From assembly GCA_031292665.1 (NCBI GenBank), contig JARLGR010000042.1:1-45756 (forward strand): DNA of 45,756 nt, written 5' to 3'. The DNA is from Mycobacterium sp. (GTDB lineage: Bacteria > Actinomycetota > Actinomycetes > Mycobacteriales > Mycobacteriaceae). Under the pieces are notes generated by a model. It had not been told where the DNA came from. It did not search any database and saw nothing but the letters and a program-made list of their open reading frames with translations. Position 1 is the first letter of the stretch; every line of letters begins with the position of its first letter. This document shows, piece after piece, positions 1 to 7,273 of the stretch. Both the position numbers and the translations under genes were made by a program.

Positions 1-88
1 TACGGGCCGCGCTGAGCGAAAAGCCGATGTCGGTCAAACCCGTTGCCGCTGAACCAACTTCCTCGGGCACGGTCACCAGAAATGACAT
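1..88 (-). CDS. PE family protein, N-terminus only
   Basis: The first 29 codons of a minus-strand gene run off the left edge. The visible protein begins MSFLVTVPEEVGSAATGLTD and continues IGFSLSAAR, which is the typical start of the PE domain (MSF-V---PE--, then alternating small residues of the first helix). A GGAGG ribosome binding site lies at 96-100, seven bases before the ATG at 86-88. PE proteins are exported by type VII secretion, usually with a PPE partner, and are expanded in slow-growing mycobacteria. Whether this is a plain PE or a PE_PGRS protein cannot be told, because the rest lies outside the window. Confidence 0.85.
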   Translation of the reverse strand, partial: MSFLVTVPEEVGSAATGLTDIGFSLSAAR

Positions 89-290
89 GTGACAACCTCC
101 AGAAAGGTCCCCGGTAATACGGCTCACGTCGATGCGCTTAATAAGTGCACCACATTTGCTGACAAAGACAAAGATTCATGTTCAGGGACGCTGGGGATTC
201 CGGTTTCACCGGTTGACGCGGCGTAACAATGAAAACGACCTGTTTACCGCGCCGGGCGTTGATGCCTGCGTGAACCTGAGGTGGACGCAC

Positions 291-755
291 GTGGCCCCTG
301 TGCTGACGGCCTGCAGTGGCTTCCTTTTCGCCGTCTTGTGGATGGATTTGATTTTCGACGCCCAAATTTTTGGGCACCGTTCAGCCGGCCGGGAATTACC
401 CGAGTCCGTGCTGGCTTCCATCGCGGGGTATTACCACCGCGCGACCACCACATCACGGCCGATGAGCCGATTGATTGCTCTCGTCATGCTGATCCTGTTG
501 GGAGCTCTGGGAGTTCAGGCAGCCCTGGGGCGCGACCCGGGTTGGCTGCTCGTGGTGTCGGCCGGGCTTGCGGGTGCCCCGATGGCGCTGGCATTGACCC
601 GGACCGTTCCCGACGCCGTTCGGCTCGGGCACCGCACCGGTAACGCGGCGGAGCAGACCAGGCTGGCGCGGTCGATCTGCCGCGACCACCTCGTCTGCGT
701 CAGCTGCATGGTCGCGTTCCTGGTCCTATGGGTGGTTCGTAGCGCCGCTGTATGA
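291..755 (+). CDS. small integral membrane protein, unknown function
   Basis: About 154 residues with four hydrophobic segments: one at the N-terminus (VLTACSGFLFAVLWMDLIFD), two in the middle (LIALVMLILLGALGV and a WLLVVSAGLAGAPMALAL stretch) and one at the C-terminus (VSCMVAFLVLWVV). No catalytic motif is recognised. The reading frame is open from 132, but residues before 270 are not hydrophobic and look like upstream sequence. I chose GTG 291 because GAGGTGG at 278-284 is a reasonable ribosome binding site; GTG 270 is the alternative. It is divergent from the PE gene and 112 bases before the next gene. Function not assigned. Confidence 0.6.
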   Translation: MAPVLTACSGFLFAVLWMDLIFDAQIFGHRSAGRELPESVLASIAGYYHRATTTSRPMSRLIALVMLILLGALGVQAALGRDPGWLLVVSAGLAGAPMALALTRTVPDAVRLGHRTGNAAEQTRLARSICRDHLVCVSCMVAFLVLWVVRSAAV

Positions 756-827
756 CGGAGTGACGGATCGTAGTGTGGACACGCAGGTCAGGACGGGCTG
801 GCCACGTCAACCGGCCGCGTACTAAAG

Positions 828-841
828 TAGAACACGTTCCA
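828..841. promoter_or_regulatory. KstR-type operator upstream of the nitronate monooxygenase gene
   Basis: The 14-mer TAGAACACGTTCCA fits the TNNAACNNGTTNNA pattern of KstR, the TetR-type repressor of cholesterol catabolism in mycobacteria, at every defined position. It overlaps a -10-like TAAAGT (823-828) and ends 26 bases before the ATG at 868, where a repressor would block transcription. The same GAACACGTTnCAATTCGG string recurs before the cyp125 gene at 4045. Confidence 0.75.
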
Positions 842-867
842 ATTCGGCGACAGTCCCAGGAGAAGGC

Positions 868-1998
868 ATGCACACCGCGATCTGCGATGAGCTTGGTATC
901 GAGTTTCCGATCTTCGCGTTCACCCACTGCCGCGACGTCGTGGTGGCCGTCAGCAAGGCCGGTGGTTTCGGCGTGCTCGGGGCCGTCGGCTTCACGCCCG
1001 AACAGCTGGAGATCGAGCTCAACTGGATCGACGAGAACATCGGCGACCACCCCTACGGCGTAGACATCGTGATCCCGAACAAGTACGAGGGCATGGACTC
1101 GCACCTGTCCGCGGAGGAGCTGGCCGACACGTTGCGCAAGATGGTGCCGCACGAGCATCTGGACTTCGCCAAGAAGATCCTCGCCGACCACGGCGTTCCC
1201 GTGGACAACGCCGACGAGGACACCCTGCAGCTGCTGGGGTGGACCGAGGCGACGGCGACCCCGCAGGTGGAGATGGCGCTCAAGCACCCGAAGGTGACGA
1301 TGATCGCCAACGCGCTCGGCACCCCCCCGGCCGACATGATCAAGCGCATTCACGAGTCCGGGCGTACGGTGGCCGCGTTGTGCGGGTCGCCGTCGCAGGC
1401 CCGCAAGCACGCCGACGCCGGCGTCGACATCGTCATCGCCCAGGGCGGCGAGGCGGGCGGCCACTGCGGCGAGGTGGGCTCAATCGTGTTGTGGCCGCAG
1501 GTCGTCAAGGAGATCGCTCCGGTGCCGGTGCTGGCGGCGGGTGGCATCGGCAGCGGCCAGCAGATCGCGGCGGCGCTGGCGCTGGGCGCGCAGGGCGTGT
1601 GGACGGGCTCCCAATGGCTGATGGTCGAGGAAGCCTCGAACACCCCGGTTCAGCAAGCGGCGTACGCCAAGGCGTCCAGCCGTGACACCGTCCGCAGCCG
1701 ATCGTTCACCGGTAAGCCGGCCCGGATGTTGCGCAACGACTGGACCGAGGCGTGGGAGGCGCCCGACAATCCCAAGCCACTCGGTATGCCCTTGCAGTAC
1801 ATGGTTTCCGGCATGGCCGTCCGCGCCACCAACAGGTACCCGAACGAGACCGTCGACGTCGCGTTCAATCCCGTCGGGCAGGTCGTCGGCCAATTCACCA
1901 AGGTGGAGAAGACGGCGACCGTCATCGACCGGTGGGTGCAGGAATACCTCGAGGCGACGAACAGACTGGACGAATTGAACGCTGCCGCAACCGTCTAA
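868..1998 (+). CDS. nitronate monooxygenase / 2-nitropropane dioxygenase-like flavoprotein
   Basis: A 376-residue FMN-dependent TIM-barrel protein of the nitronate monooxygenase family. Visible hallmarks are the glycine-rich GGFGVLGA near residue 32, the flavin-site motif QGGEAGGHCG at 192-201, and the phosphate-binding strand PVLAAGGIGSGQQIAAA near residue 220. The ATG is preceded by CAGGAGAAGG. I recall the M. tuberculosis counterpart as Rv1894c, also 376 residues. The KstR-type operator at 828-841 suggests sterol-responsive expression, so the physiological substrate may be a steroid or fatty-acid-derived compound rather than a nitronate; that is inference. An IS630 element sits one base beyond the stop codon, so the reading frame is intact but the original 3' end or terminator has probably been displaced. 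Confidence 0.9.
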   Translation: MHTAICDELGIEFPIFAFTHCRDVVVAVSKAGGFGVLGAVGFTPEQLEIELNWIDENIGDHPYGVDIVIPNKYEGMDSHLSAEELADTLRKMVPHEHLDFAKKILADHGVPVDNADEDTLQLLGWTEATATPQVEMALKHPKVTMIANALGTPPADMIKRIHESGRTVAALCGSPSQARKHADAGVDIVIAQGGEAGGHCGEVGSIVLWPQVVKEIAPVPVLAAGGIGSGQQIAAALALGAQGVWTGSQWLMVEEASNTPVQQAAYAKASSRDTVRSRSFTGKPARMLRNDWTEAWEAPDNPKPLGMPLQYMVSGMAVRATNRYPNETVDVAFNPVGQVVGQFTKVEKTATVIDRWVQEYLEATNRLDELNAAATV

Positions 1999-2001
1999 CT
2001 A

Positions 2002-3154
2002 GTGGTGTGTCCCGTCATTGAGTAACTACTTGTTCGAGGGTCACGCGGCCGCGGCGGACCTTTTCTAGGATCGATTCCGCTGTGGCGGTCCAGAGGAAGG
2101 GTTTCGGGTCGTGGTTGTGGGCGTCGAGGTATTCCTCGATGGCGGTGATGAGGTCGGGCACGGAGTTGAAGCTGCCGCGGCGTAGTGCCTTGTCGGTGAG
2201 TTCGCGGAACCAGCGTTCGACCAGGTTCAGCCATGATGACGAGGTCGGGGTGAAATGGAGGTGGAACCGCTGGTGGCGGCGCAGCCAGTTCCGCACGTCG
2301 GCATGGTTGTGGGTGGCGTAGTTGTCCAGGATCAGATGCACCGCAAGGTGTTTTGGTACCTGGTTGTCGACAGCGCGGAGGAATTTCAGAAATTCCTCGT
2401 GCCGGTGCCGGGGCAGACACTTGCCGATCACGACCCCGGTGAGCACATTCAGCGCGGCGAACAAGGTGGTGGTGCCGTTGCGCTTGTAGTCGTGGGTCAA
2501 CGTGCCGGCGCGGCCCTTCTTCATCGGCAGCGATGGCTGGGTGCGGTCCAAAGCCTGCACCTGGGACTTCTCGTCCATGCACAGCACCACCGCCTGCTCC
2601 GGGGGGTTCAGATACAAGCCGACAACGTCGGTGAGCTTGTCCTCGAACTCCGGATCGTTGGAGATCTTGAAGGTGTCCACCAGGTGCGGTTTCAACCCGC
2701 GTGCCTTCCAGATCCGCTGCACAGTGTTCCGGCTGACACCGGCATGCTTGGCCATCGACCTTGTGCTCCAATGGGTTTCGCCCTTGGGCTTGGAATGCAG
2801 CGTGGCCTGCACAATCTCCTCGACCTTCTCGGCAGGGATCGACGGTTTCGGTCCACGCCCCTTGCGGACCTCCCCGAGCTTGGCCAGACCTTCCTCGGCG
2901 AACCGATTCCGCCAGGCCCGCACCGTCACCGTGGTCACACCGAGCTCATCGGCGATCCGAGTGTTGGCCACGCCGTCGGCGGCCCTCAGCAACGCCTTCG
3001 CCCGCTGCACCTGCCTATGCGGCGCCGATCGCGCGCGAGCCAACACCTCCAACGCATCTCGCTGACCGACCGACATCGCCAAAGGCGGGGCTGACGCTGC
3101 GCTCATGCACCAAGGCTACCAGCCAACCGCATACTTATTTGGATGACACACCAC
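2002..3154 (-). mobile_element. complete IS630-family insertion sequence
   Basis: An element of 1153 bp bounded by perfect 10-bp inverted repeats, GTGGTGTGTC at 2002-2011 and GACACACCAC at 3145-3154. It is flanked on both sides by TA (2000-2001 and 3155-3156), with C before and G after, so the empty site was CTAG. TA duplication and CTAG targets are characteristic of IS630/Tc1-type transposition. The single transposase gene fills almost the whole element and is uninterrupted. The insertion lies exactly between two convergent genes, one base after the TAA of the nitronate monooxygenase gene and 12 bases before the stop of the next one, so it breaks no coding sequence. Confidence 0.93.
2015..3106 (-). 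CDS. IS630-family transposase
   Basis: A 363-residue DDE transposase. The first 120 residues are a two-part helix-turn-helix region of the Mulan/homeodomain-like kind (ADELGVTTVTVRAWRNRF, then a second HTH around SMAKHAGVSRNTVQRIWKA). The catalytic triad is visible in the usual IS630 setting: Asp in CMDEKSQVQ, Asp in LILDNYATH and Glu in WLNLVERWF. It is one open frame with no programmed frameshift, unlike some IS630 relatives. Its stop codon is 13 bases inside the left end. The element is probably still able to move. Confidence 0.95.
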   Translation of the reverse strand: MSAASAPPLAMSVGQRDALEVLARARSAPHRQVQRAKALLRAADGVANTRIADELGVTTVTVRAWRNRFAEEGLAKLGEVRKGRGPKPSIPAEKVEEIVQATLHSKPKGETHWSTRSMAKHAGVSRNTVQRIWKARGLKPHLVDTFKISNDPEFEDKLTDVVGLYLNPPEQAVVLCMDEKSQVQALDRTQPSLPMKKGRAGTLTHDYKRNGTTTLFAALNVLTGVVIGKCLPRHRHEEFLKFLRAVDNQVPKHLAVHLILDNYATHNHADVRNWLRRHQRFHLHFTPTSSSWLNLVERWFRELTDKALRRGSFNSVPDLITAIEEYLDAHNHDPKPFLWTATAESILEKVRRGRVTLEQVVTQ

Positions 3155-3168
3155 TAGAACTTTTCGGA

Positions 3169-3399
3169 CTACTCGTCGTCGGGTTCGTCCAGGTCGTCCC
3201 GGCCGGTGAGCACTTCCTTGGCTCGGTCGACCGCGTACGTGCCGATGTCGATGGAGTTCTGGACGATGCCGCTGGCGCCGCCGGCGACGTCACCGCGGAT
3301 GATGTCGCCGGCATGCTCGACGATGTCCGAGGCCTTTTCGACGGCGTTGGTGGCGATGTCCCGAGCGGCATCGACGGCGTCCTTGGGATTGAAGCCCAT
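3169..3399 (-). CDS. small conserved mycobacterial protein, unknown function
   Basis: A 76-residue acidic protein with no signal peptide or membrane segment. It consists of amphipathic helix-like stretches (PKDAVDAARDIATNAVEKAS, then SIDIGTYAVDRAKEVL) and an acidic tail (DDLDEPDDE). GGAGAC upstream of ATG 3399 serves as ribosome binding site. I recall a similar small gene at about this place in M. tuberculosis (near Rv1893), but nothing indicates a function. The 12-bp palindrome CGACTCTAGTCG at 3432-3443, just upstream, could be an operator. Its downstream end is now next to the IS630 element. Confidence 0.7.
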   Translation of the reverse strand: MGFNPKDAVDAARDIATNAVEKASDIVEHAGDIIRGDVAGGASGIVQNSIDIGTYAVDRAKEVLTGRDDLDEPDDE

Positions 3400-3497
3400 C
3401 GGAGTCTCCTTTTTTTGCAGGGTCTTTGGTACGACTCTAGTCGCGCGGACGCGGCACTGACGCTTCGCCCGGCTGACCGTTGGTCATGCTCAGCCGA

Positions 3498-3902
3498 TCA
3501 TCCGGAGGGTGGGAAGAACCCTGCCCCGGTGAACCAGCCCTCTTGCCACCCCTGCGCTCCCAGGCAGAGCATCGGCACTCCGGCCTGCGACTGTGCTGCC
3601 GACTGCGGGCCGGGGCACTTCGCGCCGGCCTGCTGGACCCCGTACAGCGGGTAGGACATCACCCAGTATCCGGTGGTCGCCGCCGGGAACTGATTGGGCG
3701 GCGGGAAATGGCAGGCCTCGGCCTGCCCGCTGGGGCCGCGACCGAAGACGAATCGCTCGTAGTTGTCGCACGGCGCCCCCAGCGACGCCTGATAGTTCAT
3801 GTTGGGCACGTCGCCGTCGTACTGCGGATCGGCGGCCGCGCACGGGGCCACGCCGATCGCACCGGCCGTGGCCGCAACAGTGGCGAGTAGTTCGCGAATC
3901 AT
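3498..3902 (-). CDS. small secreted protein, unknown function
   Basis: A 134-residue exported protein. Residues 1-24 form a Sec signal peptide (MIRELLATVAATAGAIGVAP, then CAAA with AADP after it). The mature part contains four cysteines (in APCDNYE, EACHFPP, AKCPGPQ and MLCLGAQG), suggesting two disulfides, and ends in WFTGAGFFPPSG. It resembles short mycobacterial exported proteins; I recall Rv1891 (135 residues) at this place. Divergent from the cyp125 gene, with a 247-bp intergenic region carrying a KstR-type box, so the operator might act on both genes. No enzyme motif is seen. Confidence 0.75.
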   Translation of the reverse strand: MIRELLATVAATAGAIGVAPCAAADPQYDGDVPNMNYQASLGAPCDNYERFVFGRGPSGQAEACHFPPPNQFPAATTGYWVMSYPLYGVQQAGAKCPGPQSAAQSQAGVPMLCLGAQGWQEGWFTGAGFFPPSG

Positions 3903-4042
3903 GCTCCGCCCTTCGCGTCGGTGTCACCCGGCCCCCGCAAACCCGGCAGCGACCCGCCGGTGACCTGCACCAAAGCATATCGAGTACGCCGCCGGCCACA
4001 AGATCGTTTTCCGCCGGCCGACCGGCGCCGCTCCGCGCGGGC

Positions 4043-4056
4043 CTGAACACGTTGCA
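4043..4056. promoter_or_regulatory. KstR-type operator upstream of cyp125
   Basis: CTGAACACGTTGCA matches the KstR pattern TNNAACNNGTTNNA except for its first base. The surrounding GAACACGTTGCAATTCGG matches the operator region at 830-847 in 17 of 18 bases. It lies about 94-107 bases upstream of the cyp125 start and 141 bases upstream of the divergent secreted-protein gene. Confidence 0.65.
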
Positions 4057-4149
4057 ATTCGGACCAGCGATCTTGCGCCGATGCTTCCCAACCGTGGTGT
4101 CGCAATGGTTTATTTGCACAACAGGGACTAGAGGACTTCATATCGAGGA

Positions 4150-5454
4150 GTGGCGTTGTCAACTTTCAAGCCAACCGCCGAGTCGTCCGCCGAGCCGGCT
4201 CCGAACCTGCCGCCCGGATTCGATTTCACCGATCCGGACATCTACGCCGAGCGACTGCCGGTGCAGGAACTGGCGGAGATGCGTCGAACCGCACCGATCT
4301 GGTGGAACGAGCAGCCCTTCGGCGCGGGCGGGTTCGACGACGGCGGCTTCTGGGTGGTGTCCAAACACAAGGACGTCAAAGAGATCTCGCTGCGCAGCGA
4401 CGTCTTCTCCAGCCTGCAGAAGACGGCCCTGCCCCGGTATAAGGACGGCACGGTCGGCGAGCAGGTCGAACGCGGCAAGTTCGTCCTGCTCAACATGGAC
4501 GCGCCGCAGCACACGCGGTTGCGCAAGATCGTCTCCCGGGCCTTCACGCCCAGGGCGGTCGAGCGCCTGCGCGACGACCTGCGCGAGCGCGCCCGGCGCA
4601 TCGTCGAAACGGCGGCGGCCGAGGGATCGGGAGACTTCGTCGAACAGGTGTCGTGCGAACTTCCGTTGCAGGCCATCGCCGGTCTGATGGGTGTCCCGCA
4701 GGAAGACCGCAAGAAACTCTTCCACTGGTCGAATCAGATGGTCGGCGACCAGGACCCCGAGTTCGCGACCAACGACGCCATCACGGCGTCGCTGGAACTC
4801 ATCACATACGGCATGCAGATGGCCGCCGACCGGACGAAGAACCCCGGCGAGGACCTGGTCACCAAGCTGGTGGAGGCCGACATCGACGGCCACAAACTCT
4901 CCGACGACGAATTCGGCTTCTTCGTCATTCTGCTGGCGGTGGCCGGCAATGAGACCACCCGCAACTCGATCACGCAAGGCATGATGGCCTTCACCGATTT
5001 CCCCGACCAGTGGGAGCTGTACAAGAGGGAGCGACCCGCCACCACCGCCGACGAGATCGTTCGGTGGGCCACCCCGGTCACCTCGTTCCAGCGGACCGCC
5101 CTGGAGGACTACGAACTGTCGGGTGTCCAGATCAAAAAGGGTCAGCGGGTGGTGATGGTGTACCGCTCGGCCAATTTCGACGAAGAGGTGTTCGACGGCC
5201 CGTTCAGCTTCAACATCCTGCGTGATCCCAACCCACACGTGGGATTCGGTGGCACCGGCGCGCATTACTGCATCGGCGTCAACCTGGCGCGGATGACGAT
5301 CGACCTGATGTTCGGTGCGATCGCCGACGTCATGCCGAAGCTGGAGTCGGTGGGCAAGCCGGAGCGGCTGCGGTCGGGCTGGCTCAACGGGATCAAGCAC
5401 TGGCAGGTCGACTACCATTCCGAGGGGGCGGCGAAATGTCCTGTGGCACATTGA
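4150..5454 (+). CDS. cyp125: cytochrome P450 of the CYP125 family (steroid C26/C27 hydroxylase)
   Basis: A 434-residue soluble P450. Near its start PNLPPGFDFTDPDIYAERLP matches CYP125A1 of M. tuberculosis closely as I remember it, as do HTRLRKIVSRAFTPRAVERL and the tail HWQVDYHSEG...CPVAH. Motifs: I-helix AGNETTRN, ExxR in DEIVRWATP, and heme loop GFGGTGAHYCIG with Cys374 as ligand. CYP125 enzymes oxidise the terminal side-chain carbon of cholesterol or cholestenone. The start is open to question: GTG 4150 gives MALSTFKP, but GAGGAG at 4145-4150 is better placed for TTG 4156. An alcohol dehydrogenase follows after 13 bases. Because it lies outside the main cholesterol cluster context, this is probably an additional CYP125 copy; that is inference. 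Confidence 0.93.
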   Translation: MALSTFKPTAESSAEPAPNLPPGFDFTDPDIYAERLPVQELAEMRRTAPIWWNEQPFGAGGFDDGGFWVVSKHKDVKEISLRSDVFSSLQKTALPRYKDGTVGEQVERGKFVLLNMDAPQHTRLRKIVSRAFTPRAVERLRDDLRERARRIVETAAAEGSGDFVEQVSCELPLQAIAGLMGVPQEDRKKLFHWSNQMVGDQDPEFATNDAITASLELITYGMQMAADRTKNPGEDLVTKLVEADIDGHKLSDDEFGFFVILLAVAGNETTRNSITQGMMAFTDFPDQWELYKRERPATTADEIVRWATPVTSFQRTALEDYELSGVQIKKGQRVVMVYRSANFDEEVFDGPFSFNILRDPNPHVGFGGTGAHYCIGVNLARMTIDLMFGAIADVMPKLESVGKPERLRSGWLNGIKHWQVDYHSEGAAKCPVAH

Positions 5455-5467
5455 GTTACGATTAGCC

Positions 5468-6481
5468 ATGCCAAAGCACCAAGCGGTCCTGATACAGTCG
5501 GAGGGCGGCCCGCTTGAACTTTCCGAAGTCGACACCGTGTCCCCCGGCCGCGGCGAGGTCCGGATAGCGGTCACGGCGTGCGGCATCTGCGGAACCGACC
5601 GCGCCTTCGTCCATGGTGGCTTCCCGAACATCTCGTGGCCGCTGACTCCCGGGCATGAGATCGCCGGAACCGTAGCCGAGCTGGGCGCCGGCGTCGACGA
5701 CTTCACCGTCGGCGATCGGGTCGCCGTCGGGTGGTTCGGTGGGTGCTGCTATCACTGCGACCCTTGCCGGAAAGGCCTTTTCATCCACTGCGCGAACGGG
5801 AAGGTTCCCAGCTGGCACTATCCGGGCGGGTATGCGGAGTCGGTGACGGTGCCGTCCAGCGCGTTGGCCCGGGTTCCGTCGGGGCTCTCCGATGCGGAGG
5901 CCGCCCCCATGGGCTGCGCCGGTGTGACGACCTACAACGCGCTGCGCCACACCAGGGCGCTGCCGGGCGACCGGGTCGCGATCCTCGGTGTCGGCGGGCT
6001 CGGCCATCTCGGAGTGCAGTTCGCCCGGGCGATGGGCTTTGAAACCATTGCGATCGCCCGGGGCACCGGTAAAGCCGAGGATGCCCGAAAACTGGGCGCC
6101 CACCACTACATCGACTCCACCCGCGGTGACGTCGCCGAAGCGCTGCAAGCGCTGGGCGGAGCCGCGGTCGTCTTGGGCACCGCCGGCAACTCCCAGGCGA
6201 TGGCCGACACGGTCGGCGGGTTGCTGCCCCGGGGCGAGCTGATCACCATCGGTGTGACGGCCGACCCGCTGCCGATCAGCCCCGTACAACTGATCACCCC
6301 CGGGCTCAGCGTCGTCGGCCATCCTTCCGGCACAGCGAAAGAGATCGAAGAAACCATGCATTTCGCGGTCCTGTCCGGCGTGCGGGCGTGGATCGAGGAG
6401 CTACCGCTGTCGCAGGCCGCCGAGGGATACGCGGCGTTGGAGGAAGGCCGCGCGCACTACCGCACCGTTCTGACCATGTGA
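5468..6481 (+). CDS. zinc-dependent alcohol dehydrogenase
   Basis: A 337-residue medium-chain dehydrogenase. Catalytic-zinc residues lie in CGICGTDRAF and PLTPGHEIAG, structural-zinc cysteines in GCCYHCDPCRKGLFIHC, and the nucleotide-binding Rossmann turn is GVGGLGHLGVQFARAMG followed by an IAR that would favour a particular cofactor. It begins 13 bases after cyp125 and is very probably co-transcribed with it. A likely role is to oxidise the alcohol made by the P450 to the aldehyde on the way to a steroid acid; this is inferred from gene order, not from the protein. Its TGA stop lies in the first copy of a 29-bp tandem repeat. Confidence 0.88.
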   Translation: MPKHQAVLIQSEGGPLELSEVDTVSPGRGEVRIAVTACGICGTDRAFVHGGFPNISWPLTPGHEIAGTVAELGAGVDDFTVGDRVAVGWFGGCCYHCDPCRKGLFIHCANGKVPSWHYPGGYAESVTVPSSALARVPSGLSDAEAAPMGCAGVTTYNALRHTRALPGDRVAILGVGGLGHLGVQFARAMGFETIAIARGTGKAEDARKLGAHHYIDSTRGDVAEALQALGGAAVVLGTAGNSQAMADTVGGLLPRGELITIGVTADPLPISPVQLITPGLSVVGHPSGTAKEIEETMHFAVLSGVRAWIEELPLSQAAEGYAALEEGRAHYRTVLTM

Positions 6482-6551
6482 CTACCGTCGGCCGGTGGCC
6501 GGCACCGTGACTATCGTCGGCCGGTGGCCGGCACCGTGACTACAGTCGGTC
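6478..6551 (+). repeat. 29-bp tandem repeat between adh and the YceI gene
   Basis: Two copies of a 29-bp unit (6478-6506 and 6507-6535) differ at one base; a third partial copy, GTGACTACAGTCGGTC, runs from 6536 to 6551 into the start of the next gene. Each unit contains GCCGGTGGCCGGC, which can form a 5-bp hairpin. The first unit includes the stop codon of the dehydrogenase. It looks like a recent local duplication and could vary in copy number between strains. Confidence 0.85.
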
Positions 6552-6552
6552 T

Positions 6553-7101
6553 ATGACCGATACCTGGACCCTGGACGCCTCCGACGGAGAGCTGTTGATC
6601 CGCACCGGCGTCACGGGCAGGGCCGCGCGAATGGGTCATCGGCTCACCATCGCGATGACCCGGTGGCAGGCCGCGGTGAACTGGTCCGGTGACGAGCCCG
6701 TCAGCGCGGAACTGACCGCCGATGTCGATTCGTTCGACGTGCTCCGCGGCGAGGGGGGCGTCAAAGGGTTGTCCGGGCCGGAAAAGGTCCTGGTGAAGTC
6801 GAACGCGATGAAATCGCTGGATTCCGGCCGCTATCCCGAAATCCGCTTCGCCGCAGACAACATCACCGACACCGACGACGGCTACCGCCTCAGCGGCAAG
6901 CTCCACATCAAGGGAAAGTCGCGAGACCACGTAATCGACTTGCGCACAGAAGATCTCGGCGACTCGTGGCGAATGTCCGCCGAATCCACCGTCCGCCAGT
7001 CCGATTACGGCGTCAAGCCCTACTCGCTGCTCATGGGCTCCATGCAGGTCACCGACGACGTGTCGGTGTCTTTCACCGCGGTTCACGCCAAGGGCGATTG
7101 A
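6553..7101 (+). CDS. YceI-family (lipocalin-fold) protein
   Basis: A 182-residue protein starting MTDTWTLDASDGELLIRTGV, with the YceI pattern of beta strands: TADVDSFDVLRGEG, a KSNAMKSLDSGRYPEIRFAA segment, and the C-terminal YGVKPYSLLMGSMQVTDDVSVSF. YceI proteins form a lipocalin-like barrel that binds polyisoprenoids or other amphiphiles. No signal peptide is present, so it is predicted to be cytosolic, unlike periplasmic E. coli YceI. It follows the cyp125-adh pair by 71 bases, separated by the tandem repeat; co-transcription is possible. Substrate unknown. Confidence 0.8.
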   Translation: MTDTWTLDASDGELLIRTGVTGRAARMGHRLTIAMTRWQAAVNWSGDEPVSAELTADVDSFDVLRGEGGVKGLSGPEKVLVKSNAMKSLDSGRYPEIRFAADNITDTDDGYRLSGKLHIKGKSRDHVIDLRTEDLGDSWRMSAESTVRQSDYGVKPYSLLMGSMQVTDDVSVSFTAVHAKGD

Positions 7102-7195
7102 TCTCTAACGGCCGTTGCCGTCGGCGAGTGTATCCTCGGCTACAGATCTTTAATTCCGCTAAGTATCTATTTCCTGTGGTAACGAGGGGGCCGAA

Positions 7196-7273
7196 ATGCC
7201 GCGCAATGACAACGATTCGTGGGATTTGGCGACCAGCGTCGGGCGGTCGCCTCGAAAGCCGATAACCCGCTGA
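7196..7273 (+). other. out-of-frame native N-terminus of the following methyltransferase
   Basis: From ATG 7196, with a strong GAGGGGG ribosome binding site at 7184-7190, the sequence encodes MPRNDNDSWDLATSVG, the conserved beginning of the mycobacterial SAM methyltransferase family. After that the frame reads RSPRKPITR and stops at 7271-7273, while the remainder of the protein continues in another frame. The usual ATATMVAAAR-like stretch that should follow SVG is missing, so a small deletion near 7241-7245 removed about ten codons and shifted the frame. Confidence 0.8.

Noticed and set aside
2015..3106. The IS630 transposase as a broken copy.
   Set aside because: All three DDE motifs, both inverted repeats and an uninterrupted frame are present.
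3432..3443. CGACTCTAGTCG considered as a DosR box.
   Set aside because: Only the GACTnTAGTC core fits; the outer G/C and A/T positions of the DosR consensus do not match. It remains an unexplained palindrome.
3400..3480. An M-box magnesium riboswitch before the small 76-residue gene.
   Set aside because: The region is too short and shows no M-box elements.
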